Notes: generated by a model from the letters alone, not told the origin. Counted from the stretch's first letter, positions 37,271 through 48,470 are shown. The stretch: 64,000 nucleotides of DNA from Pelagicoccus albus (GCF_014230145.1 NZ_JACHVC010000012.1:253001-317000), one strand, 5' to 3'. A program made the numbers and translations.

Positions 37271-38341
37271 GTGAAAAACACCTCCGACATAAACGTCACT
37301 CAAACCGTGGCTCTCCCTACCCCATCTCAACTCATTTCGGAGTATGACAAATCGGAAGAGCAAGCGGAATTCATTTCCAAGTCTCGAGAGGAAATCCATG
37401 AAATCATCTTCGGCGGAGACAAACGCCTCCTCGTGGTAATCGGCCCTTGCTCAATCCACGATACCGCCGCCGGACTGGAGTATGCAAAACGCCTCGCCGC
37501 CCTGAGCGAAAAGGTTAAGGACCGCATCTATTTGGTGATGCGCGTCTACTTCGAAAAGCCTCGCACTTCTCTTGGATGGAAGGGGCTTATCATGGACCCC
37601 GACCTGGATGGCAGCGAAAACATCCGCAAGGGCCTTCGCGTCGCCCGCCAGTTCCTGCGCCAGATAATCGACCTTGGCCTCCCGACCGCCACCGAGCTGC
37701 TGGACCCGATCACACCTCAATACATTGCGGACCTAGTATCTTGGGCCGCTATCGGAGCGAGAACCACCGAATCGCAAACCCACCGCCAAATGGCCTCAGG
37801 CCTCTCCATGCCACTTGGATTCAAAAATGGGATGGACGGTACGGTCGGAGTCGCGGTCAACGCCATCAAGGCGGCCAGCGGTTCACAGACATTCCTCGGC
37901 ATCAATACCGACGGTCAAGCTTCCGCAGTCACCACTCGCGGCAATCCTAACTGCCACGTCGTACTGCGTGGCGGAAGCGCTGGGCCCAACTACGAGGAGC
38001 AATACGTCGAGAAGACAGAAGCCGACCTCAAGAAAGCAGGCCTCATTCCTGCCATCATGGTCGATTGCAGCCATGGCAACAGCAACAAGGACCACGAACG
38101 CCAACCCGTCGTCTTTGAAGATGTCGTCAGCCAAATCGAACGAGGGAACGATTCTCTGATCGGCGTAATGATCGAGAGTAACCTGGGTCCAGGAAACCAA
38201 AAGTTCCCTGCCCCTAAGGAGTCACTCGCTTACGGCGTATCGATCACCGACGCCTGCATCGACTGGGCTACCACAGAGGCAAGCATCCTCTCCGCTTACG
38301 AGAAACTTGGAGCACGCTTCGCAACGACCTCTAATGCATAA
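37271..38341 (+). CDS. aroG: 3-deoxy-7-phosphoheptulonate (DAHP) synthase, class I
   Basis: 356 residues, typical of AroF/G/H. Motifs: LVVIGPCSIHD (PEP site), RVYFEKPRTSLGWKG, LISWAAIGARTTESQ-like stretch (LVSWAAIGARTTESQTH), SMPLGFKNGMDG, HVVLRGGSAGPNY and VDCSHGNSNKDH. It condenses PEP with erythrose-4-phosphate, the first step of the shikimate pathway. Which isozyme-type feedback it has (Phe, Tyr or Trp) cannot be read safely. Preceded by a terminator-like leader and followed at once by a terminator. Confidence 0.95.
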   Translation: MKNTSDINVTQTVALPTPSQLISEYDKSEEQAEFISKSREEIHEIIFGGDKRLLVVIGPCSIHDTAAGLEYAKRLAALSEKVKDRIYLVMRVYFEKPRTSLGWKGLIMDPDLDGSENIRKGLRVARQFLRQIIDLGLPTATELLDPITPQYIADLVSWAAIGARTTESQTHRQMASGLSMPLGFKNGMDGTVGVAVNAIKAASGSQTFLGINTDGQASAVTTRGNPNCHVVLRGGSAGPNYEEQYVEKTEADLKKAGLIPAIMVDCSHGNSNKDHERQPVVFEDVVSQIERGNDSLIGVMIESNLGPGNQKFPAPKESLAYGVSITDACIDWATTEASILSAYEKLGARFATTSNA

Positions 38342-38362
38342 CTTACACTTTTGTAAGTTTTT
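38340..38362 (+). terminator. Terminator overlapping the end of the DAHP synthase gene
   Basis: Stem AACTTAC / GTAAGTT with a 6-base loop and TTTC tail. The stem begins inside the TAA stop codon. Confidence 0.7.
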
Positions 38363-38381
38363 CTAATCACCCTGAAAAGGT

Positions 38382-38400
38382 AGTGCTAATTATTAGCACT
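38382..38400. promoter_or_regulatory. Perfect 19-bp palindrome upstream of mdh (CIRCE-like half-sites, everted)
   Basis: AGTGCTAAT-T-ATTAGCACT, arms of 9 bp around one base, 53 bp before the mdh ATG. The arms equal CIRCE half-sites (GAGTGCTAA and TTAGCACTC) lacking the outer base, but in the reverse, outward order and without the 9-bp spacer. Likely a dimeric-repressor or activator site for mdh; an RNA hairpin is the alternative. Confidence 0.4.
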
Positions 38401-38452
38401 GCTTGTTTATTTGATTCGCTTTCATAACATCTCCAACTAGTTTGGAGGAGCT

Positions 38453-39436
38453 ATGAAAAACCCAGTACACGTGGCCGTTACCGGCGCCGCCGGACAAATT
38501 GGATACTCCCTCCTGGTACGCATCGCGTCAGGACAATTACTCGGGCCAGACCAGCCAGTGGTCCTGCGTCTCATCGAGATCGAGCCTGCCATGGGCGCCC
38601 TCGAAGGCGTTGTGATGGAACTGCAAGACTGCGCGTTCCCACTCCTCAAAGGCATCGTCCCGACCTGTGATCTCGCCGAAGGTTTCAACAATGCGAGCTG
38701 GGCCATGCTCGTCGGTTCCGTACCTCGCAAAGCGGGTATGGAGCGTAAGGACCTTCTCGGAATCAACGGAAAGATCTTCACTTCCCAAGGCAAAGCGATC
38801 CAAGAGAACGCCGCCTCGGATATCCGCACTCTCGTAGTCGGAAACCCTTGTAACACGAACTGCTTGATCGCCATGAACAACGCTCCAGACATCCCTAAGG
38901 ATCGCTGGTTCGCCATGACCAAGCTCGACGAAAACCGTGCCAAGACTCAGCTCGCCATCAAGGCAGGAGTAGACACTACCGAGGTTAAGAATCTCGCCAT
39001 CTGGGGCAACCACTCCTCTACCATGTACCCGAACTACTTTGACGCCACCATCGGCGGAAAAGCGGCTACCGACGTCATCACTGACGAAGCCTGGTACAAG
39101 GACGACTTCATCCCAACCGTCCAACAGCGCGGGGCGGCCATCATCAAGGCTCGCGGCCTTTCTTCCGCCGCATCGGCAGCGAACGCCGCGATCGATACCG
39201 TAGCCAACATCGTCCGCAAGACTCCTTCTGACGACGTGTTCAGCGTAGCGATCTGCTCCCAAGGCGAATACGGCATCGAGCCAGGCCTCATGTATTCCTA
39301 CCCAATGAAGAGCGACGGCGAAAAGCTCTCCGTGGTAGAAGGCATTGAACTCAACGCGTTCAGTAAGGAGAAGGTCGTCGCAACTGAGAACGAGCTTAAA
39401 GAAGAGAAAGCAATGGTCGCCGACCTGCTTCCTTAA
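38453..39436 (+). CDS. mdh: Malate dehydrogenase
   Basis: 327 residues of the cytosolic-type NAD malate dehydrogenase. NAD loop [13 protein letters not shown], substrate loop [13 protein letters not shown] with its arginines, NPCNTNCL, catalytic His in [11 protein letters not shown]. Strong ribosome site GGAGGA 4 bases before ATG. Converts malate and oxaloacetate in the citric-acid cycle. Codon use is strongly biased to C-ending codons, as for a highly expressed gene. Flanked by the palindrome upstream and a strong terminator downstream. Confidence 0.96.
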   Translation: MKNPVHVAVTGAAGQIGYSLLVRIASGQLLGPDQPVVLRLIEIEPAMGALEGVVMELQDCAFPLLKGIVPTCDLAEGFNNASWAMLVGSVPRKAGMERKDLLGINGKIFTSQGKAIQENAASDIRTLVVGNPCNTNCLIAMNNAPDIPKDRWFAMTKLDENRAKTQLAIKAGVDTTEVKNLAIWGNHSSTMYPNYFDATIGGKAATDVITDEAWYKDDFIPTVQQRGAAIIKARGLSSAASAANAAIDTVANIVRKTPSDDVFSVAICSQGEYGIEPGLMYSYPMKSDGEKLSVVEGIELNAFSKEKVVATENELKEEKAMVADLLP

Positions 39437-39460
39437 GACTCGCCCCAACGAAGTTTTACG

Positions 39461-39488
39461 AATGCCTGTCGCAGCTGCGGCAGGCATT
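39461..39488 (+). terminator. Rho-independent terminator after mdh
   Basis: Stem AATGCCTG..CAGGCATT with inner CGCAGCTGCG pairing and a run of eight T. Twenty-four bases after the mdh stop. Confidence 0.9.
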
Positions 39489-39586
39489 TTTTTTGTCAAA
39501 TCCAAGGAACGTACTTAGAAACGGACCATCACATTACGAATCGAGTCCCCCAAAAACACGCCGACAACACCCAGCCCTAAGACAAC

Positions 39587-41935
39587 ATGTTACGCACCCT
39601 CACAGCACTTTGCCTACTTGCCACCCCCATGATAAAAGCCCAGACAGTGGAACTCTTTCAACCAAAAGACGTGCGGCTTCTCGAAAGCCCATTCCTAGAA
39701 TCGGTGAAAATCGACGTCGACTACGTTCTGGCTCACGATCCCGATCGCCTGCTCGCACCTTTTCTTATTTCCGCGGGCCTAGAACCCAAAGCGGAGAAAT
39801 ACGGAAACTGGGAAAGCTCAGGCTTAGACGGACATTCCGCAGGACACTTTTTATCTGCCCTCTCCACACTGTCGATTGCCAGCAACAATCCCGAAATCCC
39901 CAAGCGATTGGACTACATGCTCGATGAGCTGGCTCGATGCCAGGAAGCCATCGGCACCGGCTACGTAGGAGGAGTCCCGAATTCAAAAGGATTCATCGCC
40001 AAGCTTGAGGCTGGAGAAATCGAAGTGGACCGCTTCGCCCTCAACGGAGCTTGGGTACCTTGGTACAATCTCCACAAAACCTACGCCGGTCTCAAAGATG
40101 CTTGGCTCGTCGCCGGAAGCGAGAAGGCGAAGGACATTCTCATCTCCCTAGCGGACTGGACCGTCGAGGCCACCTCCAAGCTTACCGATGAGCAGATGCA
40201 AAAAATGCTCTACGCGGAGCATGGTGGCATGAACGAGATCTTCGCCGACCTGTATCAGAAGCTTGGCGACGAACGTTACCTAAAGTTGGCCTACCGCTTC
40301 AGCGACAAGGAGATCCTAGATCCGCTTCTGGAAGGCGAGGACAAGCTCACCGGTTTTCACGCCAATACCCAAATCCCAAAGGTCATCGGGTTTCAACGCA
40401 TAGCCCTCGCCGCTCACGACGAAACCATGCACCAAGCCTCCCAGTTCTTTTGGGACACCGTCGTAAACCACCGCTCCGTCAGCATCGGAGGAAACTCTGT
40501 GCGAGAGCACTTTCATCCTGCTGACGATTTCACATCCATGATGGAGTCACGCGAAGGGCCGGAAACGTGCAACACGCATAACATGCTACGCCTCACGACC
40601 CTTCTCTTCGAAGAGGAACCGTCCTCTACGCTAACCGATTACTACGAGCGCGCCCTCTACAACCACATCCTATCCGCTCAGCATCCAGAAACCGGAGGTC
40701 TGGTTTACTTCACACCGATGCGTCCAGATCACTATCGTGTCTACTCTGTACCCGAAAACGCTTTCTGGTGCTGCGTGGGCTCTGGTATCGAAAACCCAGG
40801 AAGGTATTCGGAATTCATATACGCTCACGACGATCAGGATCTGTTCGTAAACCTTTTCATCCCGAGTTCACTCACTTGGGAGAAACAGGGCTTGCGGCTG
40901 GAACAAACGAATAGCTTCCCCGAAACGCCGTCCACCCAACTAAGCATCAAACAAGCGCCTGCTCAAAAGCTTAGCATCAAGATTCGTCGCCCATCATGGA
41001 CGACAGAAGAATTCTCCATCAAACTGAACGGAAAACCTACCAAGGTCAAAATCGACAAAGACGGCTACGCCGCCATCACCCGTAAGTGGAAGGCGGGCGA
41101 CACCCTAAACGTCGAGCTTCCCATGAAACTACAGGCGGAGCAACTCCCCGATGGATCGGAATTCTACTCCTTCCGCTATGGTCCTCTCGTCTTGGCTGCG
41201 AACGATGGCAGTGACGATACTCCAGGCCTCTTTGCCGGATCTGGCCGCATGGAACACATCGCTCCAGGCCCCTACCGTCCCCTAGACCGAGAGCCAATGC
41301 TGGTCGGCGATTCCATCGATCCGGAAAATCGGCTAAAGCCAGTGGACGGACAACCGCTCCACTTCGAATTGACTGGAAACGTTAAGCCTGCCCCAGAAGA
41401 ACCGATCATCCTAGAGCCCTTCAACGGCCTACACGAAACGCGCTACACAGCCTACTGGCGCCTGGTGGGGGAAGACGAATACGCTGCCTTGCAAAAAGAA
41501 GTCGCAGCCTCGGAGGCGATCCGACTCGCCCTGGCCGAACGTACCATCGACAGCATCGCCCCCGGAGAACAACAATCCGAGGTCGAACACGACTACGTTG
41601 GGGAAGAGACCCGCACCGGAGCTCTTTTGGGCAAACGCTACCGCGAAACATCCCAATGGTTTGAATACACGCTCAAAGTCAACAGCGACCAGCCACTCGA
41701 ATTGGCTGCTACCTTCTTTGGCGGTGAATGGAGTAAAGCTGCGACTTTCCTAATTGACGGCCAGGAAATCGGCCAAGTCGAGATTCGCAACCAAGCCCCC
41801 GATACCTTCATCGAGGAAAGCTACGCCATCCCTGCAGAACTAACCGCCGGTAAGGAAACCCTCAAGGTCCGCATCAAAACGAGCGACAATAGAGCAACTC
41901 CGATGGTATTCGGAATCTCCCTACGCAAACAATAG
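39587..41935 (+). CDS. Glycoside hydrolase family 127 (beta-L-arabinofuranosidase-like), exported
   Basis: 782 residues. Signal peptide about 1-18 (ALCLLATPMIKA). GH127 (alpha/alpha)6 barrel about 25-430 with YNLHKTYAGLKDAW and the zinc/catalytic residues Glu326 and Cys328 (EGPETCNTHNML) and Cys395-Cys396 (FWCCVGSG), matching the Glu-Cys-Cys-Cys site of Bifidobacterium HypBA1, where a Cys is the nucleophile. Beta-sandwich domains follow, the last (about 640-782) resembling the DUF6805-like module. Probably periplasmic and removes L-arabinofuranose or related sugars from plant or algal glycans. No SusD/TonB genes are adjacent. Confidence 0.88.
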   Translation: MLRTLTALCLLATPMIKAQTVELFQPKDVRLLESPFLESVKIDVDYVLAHDPDRLLAPFLISAGLEPKAEKYGNWESSGLDGHSAGHFLSALSTLSIASNNPEIPKRLDYMLDELARCQEAIGTGYVGGVPNSKGFIAKLEAGEIEVDRFALNGAWVPWYNLHKTYAGLKDAWLVAGSEKAKDILISLADWTVEATSKLTDEQMQKMLYAEHGGMNEIFADLYQKLGDERYLKLAYRFSDKEILDPLLEGEDKLTGFHANTQIPKVIGFQRIALAAHDETMHQASQFFWDTVVNHRSVSIGGNSVREHFHPADDFTSMMESREGPETCNTHNMLRLTTLLFEEEPSSTLTDYYERALYNHILSAQHPETGGLVYFTPMRPDHYRVYSVPENAFWCCVGSGIENPGRYSEFIYAHDDQDLFVNLFIPSSLTWEKQGLRLEQTNSFPETPSTQLSIKQAPAQKLSIKIRRPSWTTEEFSIKLNGKPTKVKIDKDGYAAITRKWKAGDTLNVELPMKLQAEQLPDGSEFYSFRYGPLVLAANDGSDDTPGLFAGSGRMEHIAPGPYRPLDREPMLVGDSIDPENRLKPVDGQPLHFELTGNVKPAPEEPIILEPFNGLHETRYTAYWRLVGEDEYAALQKEVAASEAIRLALAERTIDSIAPGEQQSEVEHDYVGEETRTGALLGKRYRETSQWFEYTLKVNSDQPLELAATFFGGEWSKAATFLIDGQEIGQVEIRNQAPDTFIEESYAIPAELTAGKETLKVRIKTSDNRATPMVFGISLRKQ

Positions 41936-41941
41936 CTAAGC

Positions 41942-43411
41942 TTACTCGCCGCCCTGCTCTACTTGCTGGGTGGCTTGCTGTTTCATAATCACCTCGATAG
42001 GTGCTCCACCCCGAAGATTTAGATCTCTTTGCGGGAATGGGATCTCGATCTGATGCTCCTTGAAGGAATCCCAAAGCTTCACGTAGATCGCGCTACGCAG
42101 ATTATTCAATCCATTGGCGGGATCGCGTATCCAAACTCTTAGCTCAAAATCGACTGAACTGTCGCCAAATCCAAGGAGCCAGCAAACGGGTTCCTTGTCA
42201 GGTAAAACGCGATTGGTGGACTTGCCTGCCTCAATCGCGAGTTCCATGACTTTGTGGATATCCGAATGATAAGAAACCCCAAAAGGAACCCTTACCCGCA
42301 CCATGTCGTCACTGAAGGACCAATTGGTCACCTTCTCCGTGATTAGGGTTTCATTCGGAATCAAGTGCTCCATGCCGTCTCGAGTAATCACCGAAACGTA
42401 GCGGGCGCTGAGCTTGTTGATCCAACCGTAAGTGTTGTCGACCTCGATCACATCGCCCGGCTTAATCGAACGATCGCTTAGCAAGATTACTCCGCTGATA
42501 AGGTTCGAAACCACCTTCTGAAAACCGAAACCAAGACCGAGACCGACTGCACCACCAAGAAACGCGAGTGCCGAAAGGTCGATGCCCATGGAGCTGATTC
42601 CAAACAGGACAGCCCCCACGATCACCAATGCCTTCAAAACTTTAATCACCAGCATCTGAAGGGCCGGCGTCAAAGACGGAGTCTTCTTCACCCTCCCCTC
42701 GCCAAAGCGCATAAACCAGCTCGCAAGCGGTATCAGGATAAGCAGTACAAAAATTCCCTTGAGGATGGTGAGGGCAGTGACGCGAGTCGATTCGCTATCT
42801 GCGATAGGCAATAGAAGGATTCGGTCCAGGCCTTCGCTGATCCCCTCCCAAATGCCTAGCAAATTCATCACGAGTACTAGCGAAATCGCCCAAATCATTA
42901 CTCGGAAATACGGACGATCTCTAAACTTCGCCGGCACTGCCCGGTAGAGCAAAAGCAAGGTAGAGATGCTCGCCACGGCACGAATCAGGATGTAATTCTT
43001 GGCAACTACAGTAGCCGCCTCCTCAACACTCTGAGTCACCGCCAAAGCCTCATTGCGCGCGTCGAACCACAAGGAAACCGCCCACAAAAGACCGGCAGTT
43101 AGGAAGCGTAACAAGTTCGCGCTTACCCACCCAACGGCTCCTTCCACCCAGTCGTCACGCTTAGAGATAGTCGAGGTAAGTCGCTTGAAAAGCGGCCGCA
43201 TGACAATGAGGAGCAACCATGAGAGAGCCAGCACTCCCACCACCACTCCCGCTTGCAACAACAGGTCTTCTCCGATGAGGGCTTCCCGAGTCGAAACCCA
43301 ATAAGGCTCTACAAACTCAAATGAACGCTGAAGCCACACAGGCATCCCTTCCGTAGAAGCCAACAGAACAGAAAAAAGACACATGGAGGAAGAAGAAGAG
43401 AAAGCGATCAT
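41942..43411 (-). CDS. MscS-family mechanosensitive channel
   Basis: 489 residues; a second ATG at 43384 could be the start. Several N-terminal membrane helices precede the MscS core. The pore helix is glycine/alanine rich (LAFLGGAVGLGLGFGFQKVVSNLISG), followed by the beta domain KPGDVIEVDNTYGWINKLSARYVSV and the alpha/beta C-terminus with WSFSDDMVRVRVPFGVSY. Opens under membrane tension to release solutes. Convergent with the GH127 gene, 6 bases apart. Confidence 0.9.
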   Translation of the reverse strand: MIAFSSSSSMCLFSVLLASTEGMPVWLQRSFEFVEPYWVSTREALIGEDLLLQAGVVVGVLALSWLLLIVMRPLFKRLTSTISKRDDWVEGAVGWVSANLLRFLTAGLLWAVSLWFDARNEALAVTQSVEEAATVVAKNYILIRAVASISTLLLLYRAVPAKFRDRPYFRVMIWAISLVLVMNLLGIWEGISEGLDRILLLPIADSESTRVTALTILKGIFVLLILIPLASWFMRFGEGRVKKTPSLTPALQMLVIKVLKALVIVGAVLFGISSMGIDLSALAFLGGAVGLGLGFGFQKVVSNLISGVILLSDRSIKPGDVIEVDNTYGWINKLSARYVSVITRDGMEHLIPNETLITEKVTNWSFSDDMVRVRVPFGVSYHSDIHKVMELAIEAGKSTNRVLPDKEPVCWLLGFGDSSVDFELRVWIRDPANGLNNLRSAIYVKLWDSFKEHQIEIPFPQRDLNLRGGAPIEVIMKQQATQQVEQGGE

Positions 43412-43497
43412 CGAGGCAAACCATATAGATCGGCGAACTTTCCAAAACGGGCGCTACCACCTCTTGCCAAGCGAGGCAGAGCCAATCACCATGCATT

Positions 43498-44796
43498 ATG
43501 CTCCGAATTGCCCCCCTCCTGTTTCTGATCCTCACCTCAGCCGCGTTAGCCGGAAACTACCCGCATCGCGACGATTTCCTGTGGGTTACCACTCCCGACA
43601 AATCAGACTGGATCTACACTCTCGGTGAAGACGCGACTGTCTCCATTTCACTGTTTCGCTACGGCATCCCCCAAGACGGAGTCGAAATCCGATACGAAAT
43701 CGGACCTGAGCAATTCCCTGCGGAATTGAACGGGAAACTAAAACTGGACAACGGGCACGCGACCTTACCCGTGGGCACCATGGCAGAACCCGGTTTTCTG
43801 GATATCCGGCTGCAAGCCTCCTACCAGAGTCAAACAACCAAACACCACATCAAGCTCGCCTTCGCCCCGGAGCAGCTCAGCACGCGAACTCCGCTACCAG
43901 ACGACTTCGACAGCTTTTGGACAAAAGCGATAGCCGAAGCCTCGATGTGCCCGATGACAGTCGAACGCCAACATGTACCCGAATTTTCATCGGACCAACT
44001 GGATTGCTACCTCGTCAAAATCCAAGCGTATCGAAAGGGCAATTACGTCTACGGTTATCTCACCATCCCCAAGGGGAGCGGCCCCTTCCCTATCGTTTTC
44101 TCTCCCCCTGGTGCTGGCATCAAACCGATGACTCCCGAAAAACATTTGTTCTACGCCGAAAGCGGATTCATCCGCTTCGACATGGAAATTCACGGACTTC
44201 GTCCCGATCTCGACCATGAAACCTATCGCGATATCAACGCCTCCTTTGGATCTAGAGAAAATGGATACCTCATAAACGGACTCGACGATCGGGACCGCTA
44301 TTACCTCAAAAAGGTCTACCTCTCCTGCCTGCGTGCCCTAGACTATCTAACCACGCTGCCAGAATGGGACGGTAAAAACCTGATAGCCCAAGGAGGAAGC
44401 CAAGGCGGAGCCCTCGCCCTCGTAACCGCAGGATTGGACAAACGTGTAACTGCATGCGCCGCAAATCACCCCGCCCTCGCGGAAATGGCCGGGCACCTGA
44501 CCGGCCAGGCTGGAGGCTATCCCCACCTCTTCACAAAATTCGAAGGCATGGACACGCCGGATCGCCTCGCCACCATACCCTACTTCGACGTGGTAAACTT
44601 CGCCCGCCGCATCGAAGCTCCCACCTTCATGACCTGGGGTTACAACGACGACACTTGCCCGCCCACCACAAGCTACATCGTCTACAACACCCTCCATTGC
44701 GAAAAAGAATCGCTCGTCACGCCCCTAAACGAGCATTGGGTTTCCACCGAAACCCGGCACGCTATCCTTCGCTGGATTGGAGAACAGGTGAAATAG
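43498..44796 (+). CDS. Acetyl xylan esterase, carbohydrate esterase family 7-like, exported
   Basis: 432 residues. Signal peptide about 1-18 (LLFLILTSAALA). A beta-rich N-terminal domain (about 25-125) precedes an alpha/beta hydrolase (about 130-432) with CE7 features: FDSFWTKAI, nucleophile Ser301 in GGSQGGA, acid Asp384/385 in TWGYNDDTCPP, and His413 in NEHW. The usual RGQ motif is not clear; GLRPDLDHE occupies the equivalent area. Removes acetyl groups from xylo-oligosaccharides or similar. Functionally fits the nearby GH127, though the MscS gene separates them. Confidence 0.85.
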   Translation: MLRIAPLLFLILTSAALAGNYPHRDDFLWVTTPDKSDWIYTLGEDATVSISLFRYGIPQDGVEIRYEIGPEQFPAELNGKLKLDNGHATLPVGTMAEPGFLDIRLQASYQSQTTKHHIKLAFAPEQLSTRTPLPDDFDSFWTKAIAEASMCPMTVERQHVPEFSSDQLDCYLVKIQAYRKGNYVYGYLTIPKGSGPFPIVFSPPGAGIKPMTPEKHLFYAESGFIRFDMEIHGLRPDLDHETYRDINASFGSRENGYLINGLDDRDRYYLKKVYLSCLRALDYLTTLPEWDGKNLIAQGGSQGGALALVTAGLDKRVTACAANHPALAEMAGHLTGQAGGYPHLFTKFEGMDTPDRLATIPYFDVVNFARRIEAPTFMTWGYNDDTCPPTTSYIVYNTLHCEKESLVTPLNEHWVSTETRHAILRWIGEQVK

Positions 44797-44983
44797 TCCC
44801 CCACGGAACCGAACGTACGTTCTCCCTGTCTATTCGCTTGATCTGGCGAAAAGTCCTGTCATTTTCCGCCTTCCTGTTCTTTGACTTCAAGTCAACACGC
44901 CGCGATAGCGGCACCAGCAGAATAGAATCTGCCAATCAATTTCCTAGCCCGACCTCGTCCGAAATACGAGCGTCAGGCTTAAA

Positions 44984-46594
<1,611 letters not shown>

Positions 46595-46598
<4 letters not shown>

Positions 46599-46801
46599 GA
46601 GACCCCCTCCAAAGCCAACTTCAATACGTCCGAATGACGAAAACGGACCGCCCCCCTGATTTTCACCTTTGCCAGAACCCGAGCACTGACGATTCGATCC
46701 AAAGTTCGCGTTGAAATCCCTAGGATTTCAGAAGCCTGCCGCTTATTCAGAAGCTTCGGTTGTGTTCGATTGACTCCAAAGGAGTCGGATTCATTACTCA
46801 T
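46595..46801 (-). CDS. AlpA/excisionase-like helix-turn-helix protein
   Basis: 68 residues from ATG 46801, chosen for GAAAGG about 8 bases upstream; an open frame extends 16 codons further. The core LLNKRQASEILGISTRTLDRIV then AVRFRHSDVLKLALEG is the MerR-like/AlpA fold (HTH_17). Such proteins act as excisionases or activate the integrase gene. Its stop overlaps the integrase start by 4 bases, so the two are made together. Confidence 0.88.
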
Positions 46802-46829
46802 TTCATAGACCTTTCTAGGTTTGTTGAGA

Positions 46830-46873
46830 GCCCCCTTGTTAGCCGCCAAGCACCGAGGGGGTTCTTTTATTTT
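46830..46873 (+). terminator. Hairpin between the RHH and AlpA genes
   Basis: Stem with CCCCC (46831-46835) against GGGGG (46857-46861), extended to about 8 bp with one G-U. On the plus strand it is followed by TTCTTTTATTTTT, a good terminator tail. No plus-strand gene precedes it, so it may block transcription entering from ssrA. On the minus strand it separates the RHH and AlpA genes. Confidence 0.5.
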
Positions 46874-47196
46874 TGTTCACGGTTTACATCTTCAATTTCT
46901 GGAATGTTCATCTTCCGGAAAATGTTAAATTGCTTTGGATCGATTTTCGAAGTGGGCACATCGCTGACTATTCTTCGAAAATGATTTCCCAATCGCACGA
47001 ATGAGGCTGCTGTAAAACCCTCGTCTGCTAGTGGTTCCACAATATACGCAATCAAACCAGATCGTGATCGGAAACCTAAAGCCTTTGCCACTTTATCGAC
47101 TACTTCAGACTCTTTCCTAGTGAGGCACACCCCCACTACAACGTCTCGAGGTTCTCTATTCTCTGCTTCAGCTGTCTTTGGTCCACGCTTGCCCAT
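46867..47196 (-). CDS. Ribbon-helix-helix-like small protein
   Basis: 109 residues. Basic start MGKRGPKTAEAE, then VVVGVCLTRKESEVVDKVAKAL and GFRSRSGLIAYIVEPLADE, a strand-helix-helix pattern like CopG/MobC-type DNA-binding proteins. The rest is less conserved-looking. Two copies of a palindrome-containing repeat lie just upstream, probably its own operator. It may repress the island genes or assist replication/mobilisation with the HUH protein. Confidence 0.6.
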   Translation of the reverse strand: MGKRGPKTAEAENREPRDVVVGVCLTRKESEVVDKVAKALGFRSRSGLIAYIVEPLADEGFTAASFVRLGNHFRRIVSDVPTSKIDPKQFNIFRKMNIPEIEDVNREQK

Positions 47197-47210
47197 AAAC
47201 GACAGAGAAC

Positions 47211-47251
47211 TCCTTAAGGTATTTTCGTCAAGTAATTCCTTAAGGTATTTT
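47211..47251 (-). promoter_or_regulatory. Tandem operator-like repeats TCCTTAAGGTATTTT
   Basis: Two exact copies of TCCTTAAGGTATTTT, 47211-47225 and 47237-47251, 26 bp apart. Each contains the 8-bp palindrome CCTTAAGG. They occupy the 53-base gap between the SIR2 stop and the RHH start, the expected place for an autoregulatory operator of the RHH protein. Confidence 0.6.
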
Positions 47252-48470
47252 ATTCGAATAGAAACCGCTCACCACCCAACAAACCTACAAAATGGCTAAA
47301 AGTACCCAATCCATGCCCGGGATCGGCTGGAAGATCATCAACATCCAACTTCATCCCGTTTCTCGATGCTGGTCGGAAATCAATCAAATCGTACATTTGC
47401 GGAGAGAAGCAGCTTAGATAGCGTTCTCGGAGCTTCGCACCCTTCTCAGGCTTATCAAACAGCAAAGGATCAAAAACGTAAACTCGATTCAAATCCCGAT
47501 TCGGACCCAATGCAGCCTTCAAGTAGTATTTCATATATATATCAGTATCAGGCAAACTATAACCTACGATATATATATTTTTCGCTCGCCTTAAAGCTTC
47601 CAAAGAACGCCTCCACATTTCCTCCGACTGTTCATTGTGCTGCTTGCTAAAAACCGGAGGCAACAAATAAGGCTCAGCGGAAACTTGTAACATGTCATCT
47701 ACACCACCACCTTCGGATCTATTAAAGTTCAATGATCCGTGCAACTTATAATACTCAATCTTCAAAAGCTGCTTCTCCCAATCCCCCTGCCCTCCTTTCT
47801 CGAGGATAACTCCATCATTTCGATGCCTATTCCTATCGGTCCAATAAGCCTCTACCGTTTTGTAGCGGCATTCAGAATTACTACCGTAAAAATAGTCTAC
47901 CTCCACTCCAGAGAACTTGTTTTTGCCGAAGAATTCTGCGGCCCGAATTCCTTTATAGGGACCTACTACACTACCGATAAGAGAACGCTCCAAAACCAAA
48001 TCGTAATTAAAACTAATAATAACCGGAGGCACTCCACCAGTTCGGTTAACCCACCCTATATAATATTTCCAAAAGCTGTCATACATCGTCACAGCACGAT
48101 CAACCTCTTCGTTTAGAAATCCAGAATGTTCAACCCGACACGACAACTCTATAGTATCACATATTGCTCGTATAAAGATCTCCAACTTATCTGACCCTGC
48201 CTTTTCCTCTACTAACATATTGAAGCTGAGTAAAGATAAGATGTGCTCAATATTTCTATCATTGAACGAAACACGACCATGATAACCATCTAGCTCCGAG
48301 CGGACATCGATGGCGGCTTTCAAGTTACTCATAATTCCATCTGAGATCTGTCCTTTCTCAGAAACGCCCGTGGCGGCGTAACGCCACATTTTTTCGACAA
48401 ACCCAGAAAGAAGTGGAATCCCTGCTCCGACAGAAACCCCAGCACCAAATATAAAAACATTATCACTCAT
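47250..48470 (-). CDS. SIR2-family (SIR2_2) NAD-binding protein, candidate defence effector
   Basis: 406 residues from ATG 48470, which overlaps the stop of the 98-residue gene (ATGA); an open frame extends five codons earlier. SIR2 motifs: NAD loop FGAGVSVGAGIPLLSGF (8-24), SFNYD (153-157) in place of the N-x-D site, KLHGSLN (242-248) with the catalytic-type His, and IVGYSLPDTD (301-310). SIR2_2 proteins of mobile islands often act as NADases that abort phage infection (for example ThsA and DSR families). No second effector or sensor domain is recognised; the middle region 60-140 is helical. The adjacent 98-residue protein may be its regulator. The coding sequence is AT-rich, unlike the chromosome. 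Confidence 0.85.
   Translation of the reverse strand: MSDNVFIFGAGVSVGAGIPLLSGFVEKMWRYAATGVSEKGQISDGIMSNLKAAIDVRSELDGYHGRVSFNDRNIEHILSLLSFNMLVEEKAGSDKLEIFIRAICDTIELSCRVEHSGFLNEEVDRAVTMYDSFWKYYIGWVNRTGGVPPVIISFNYDLVLERSLIGSVVGPYKGIRAAEFFGKNKFSGVEVDYFYGSNSECRYKTVEAYWTDRNRHRNDGVILEKGGQGDWEKQLLKIEYYKLHGSLNFNRSEGGGVDDMLQVSAEPYLLPPVFSKQHNEQSEEMWRRSLEALRRAKNIYIVGYSLPDTDIYMKYYLKAALGPNRDLNRVYVFDPLLFDKPEKGAKLRERYLSCFSPQMYDLIDFRPASRNGMKLDVDDLPADPGHGLGTFSHFVGLLGGERFLFE

Noticed and set aside
38537-39505. 322-codon ORF antisense to mdh
   Set aside because: Shadow frame created by the strongly biased codon use of mdh; composition is not protein-like.
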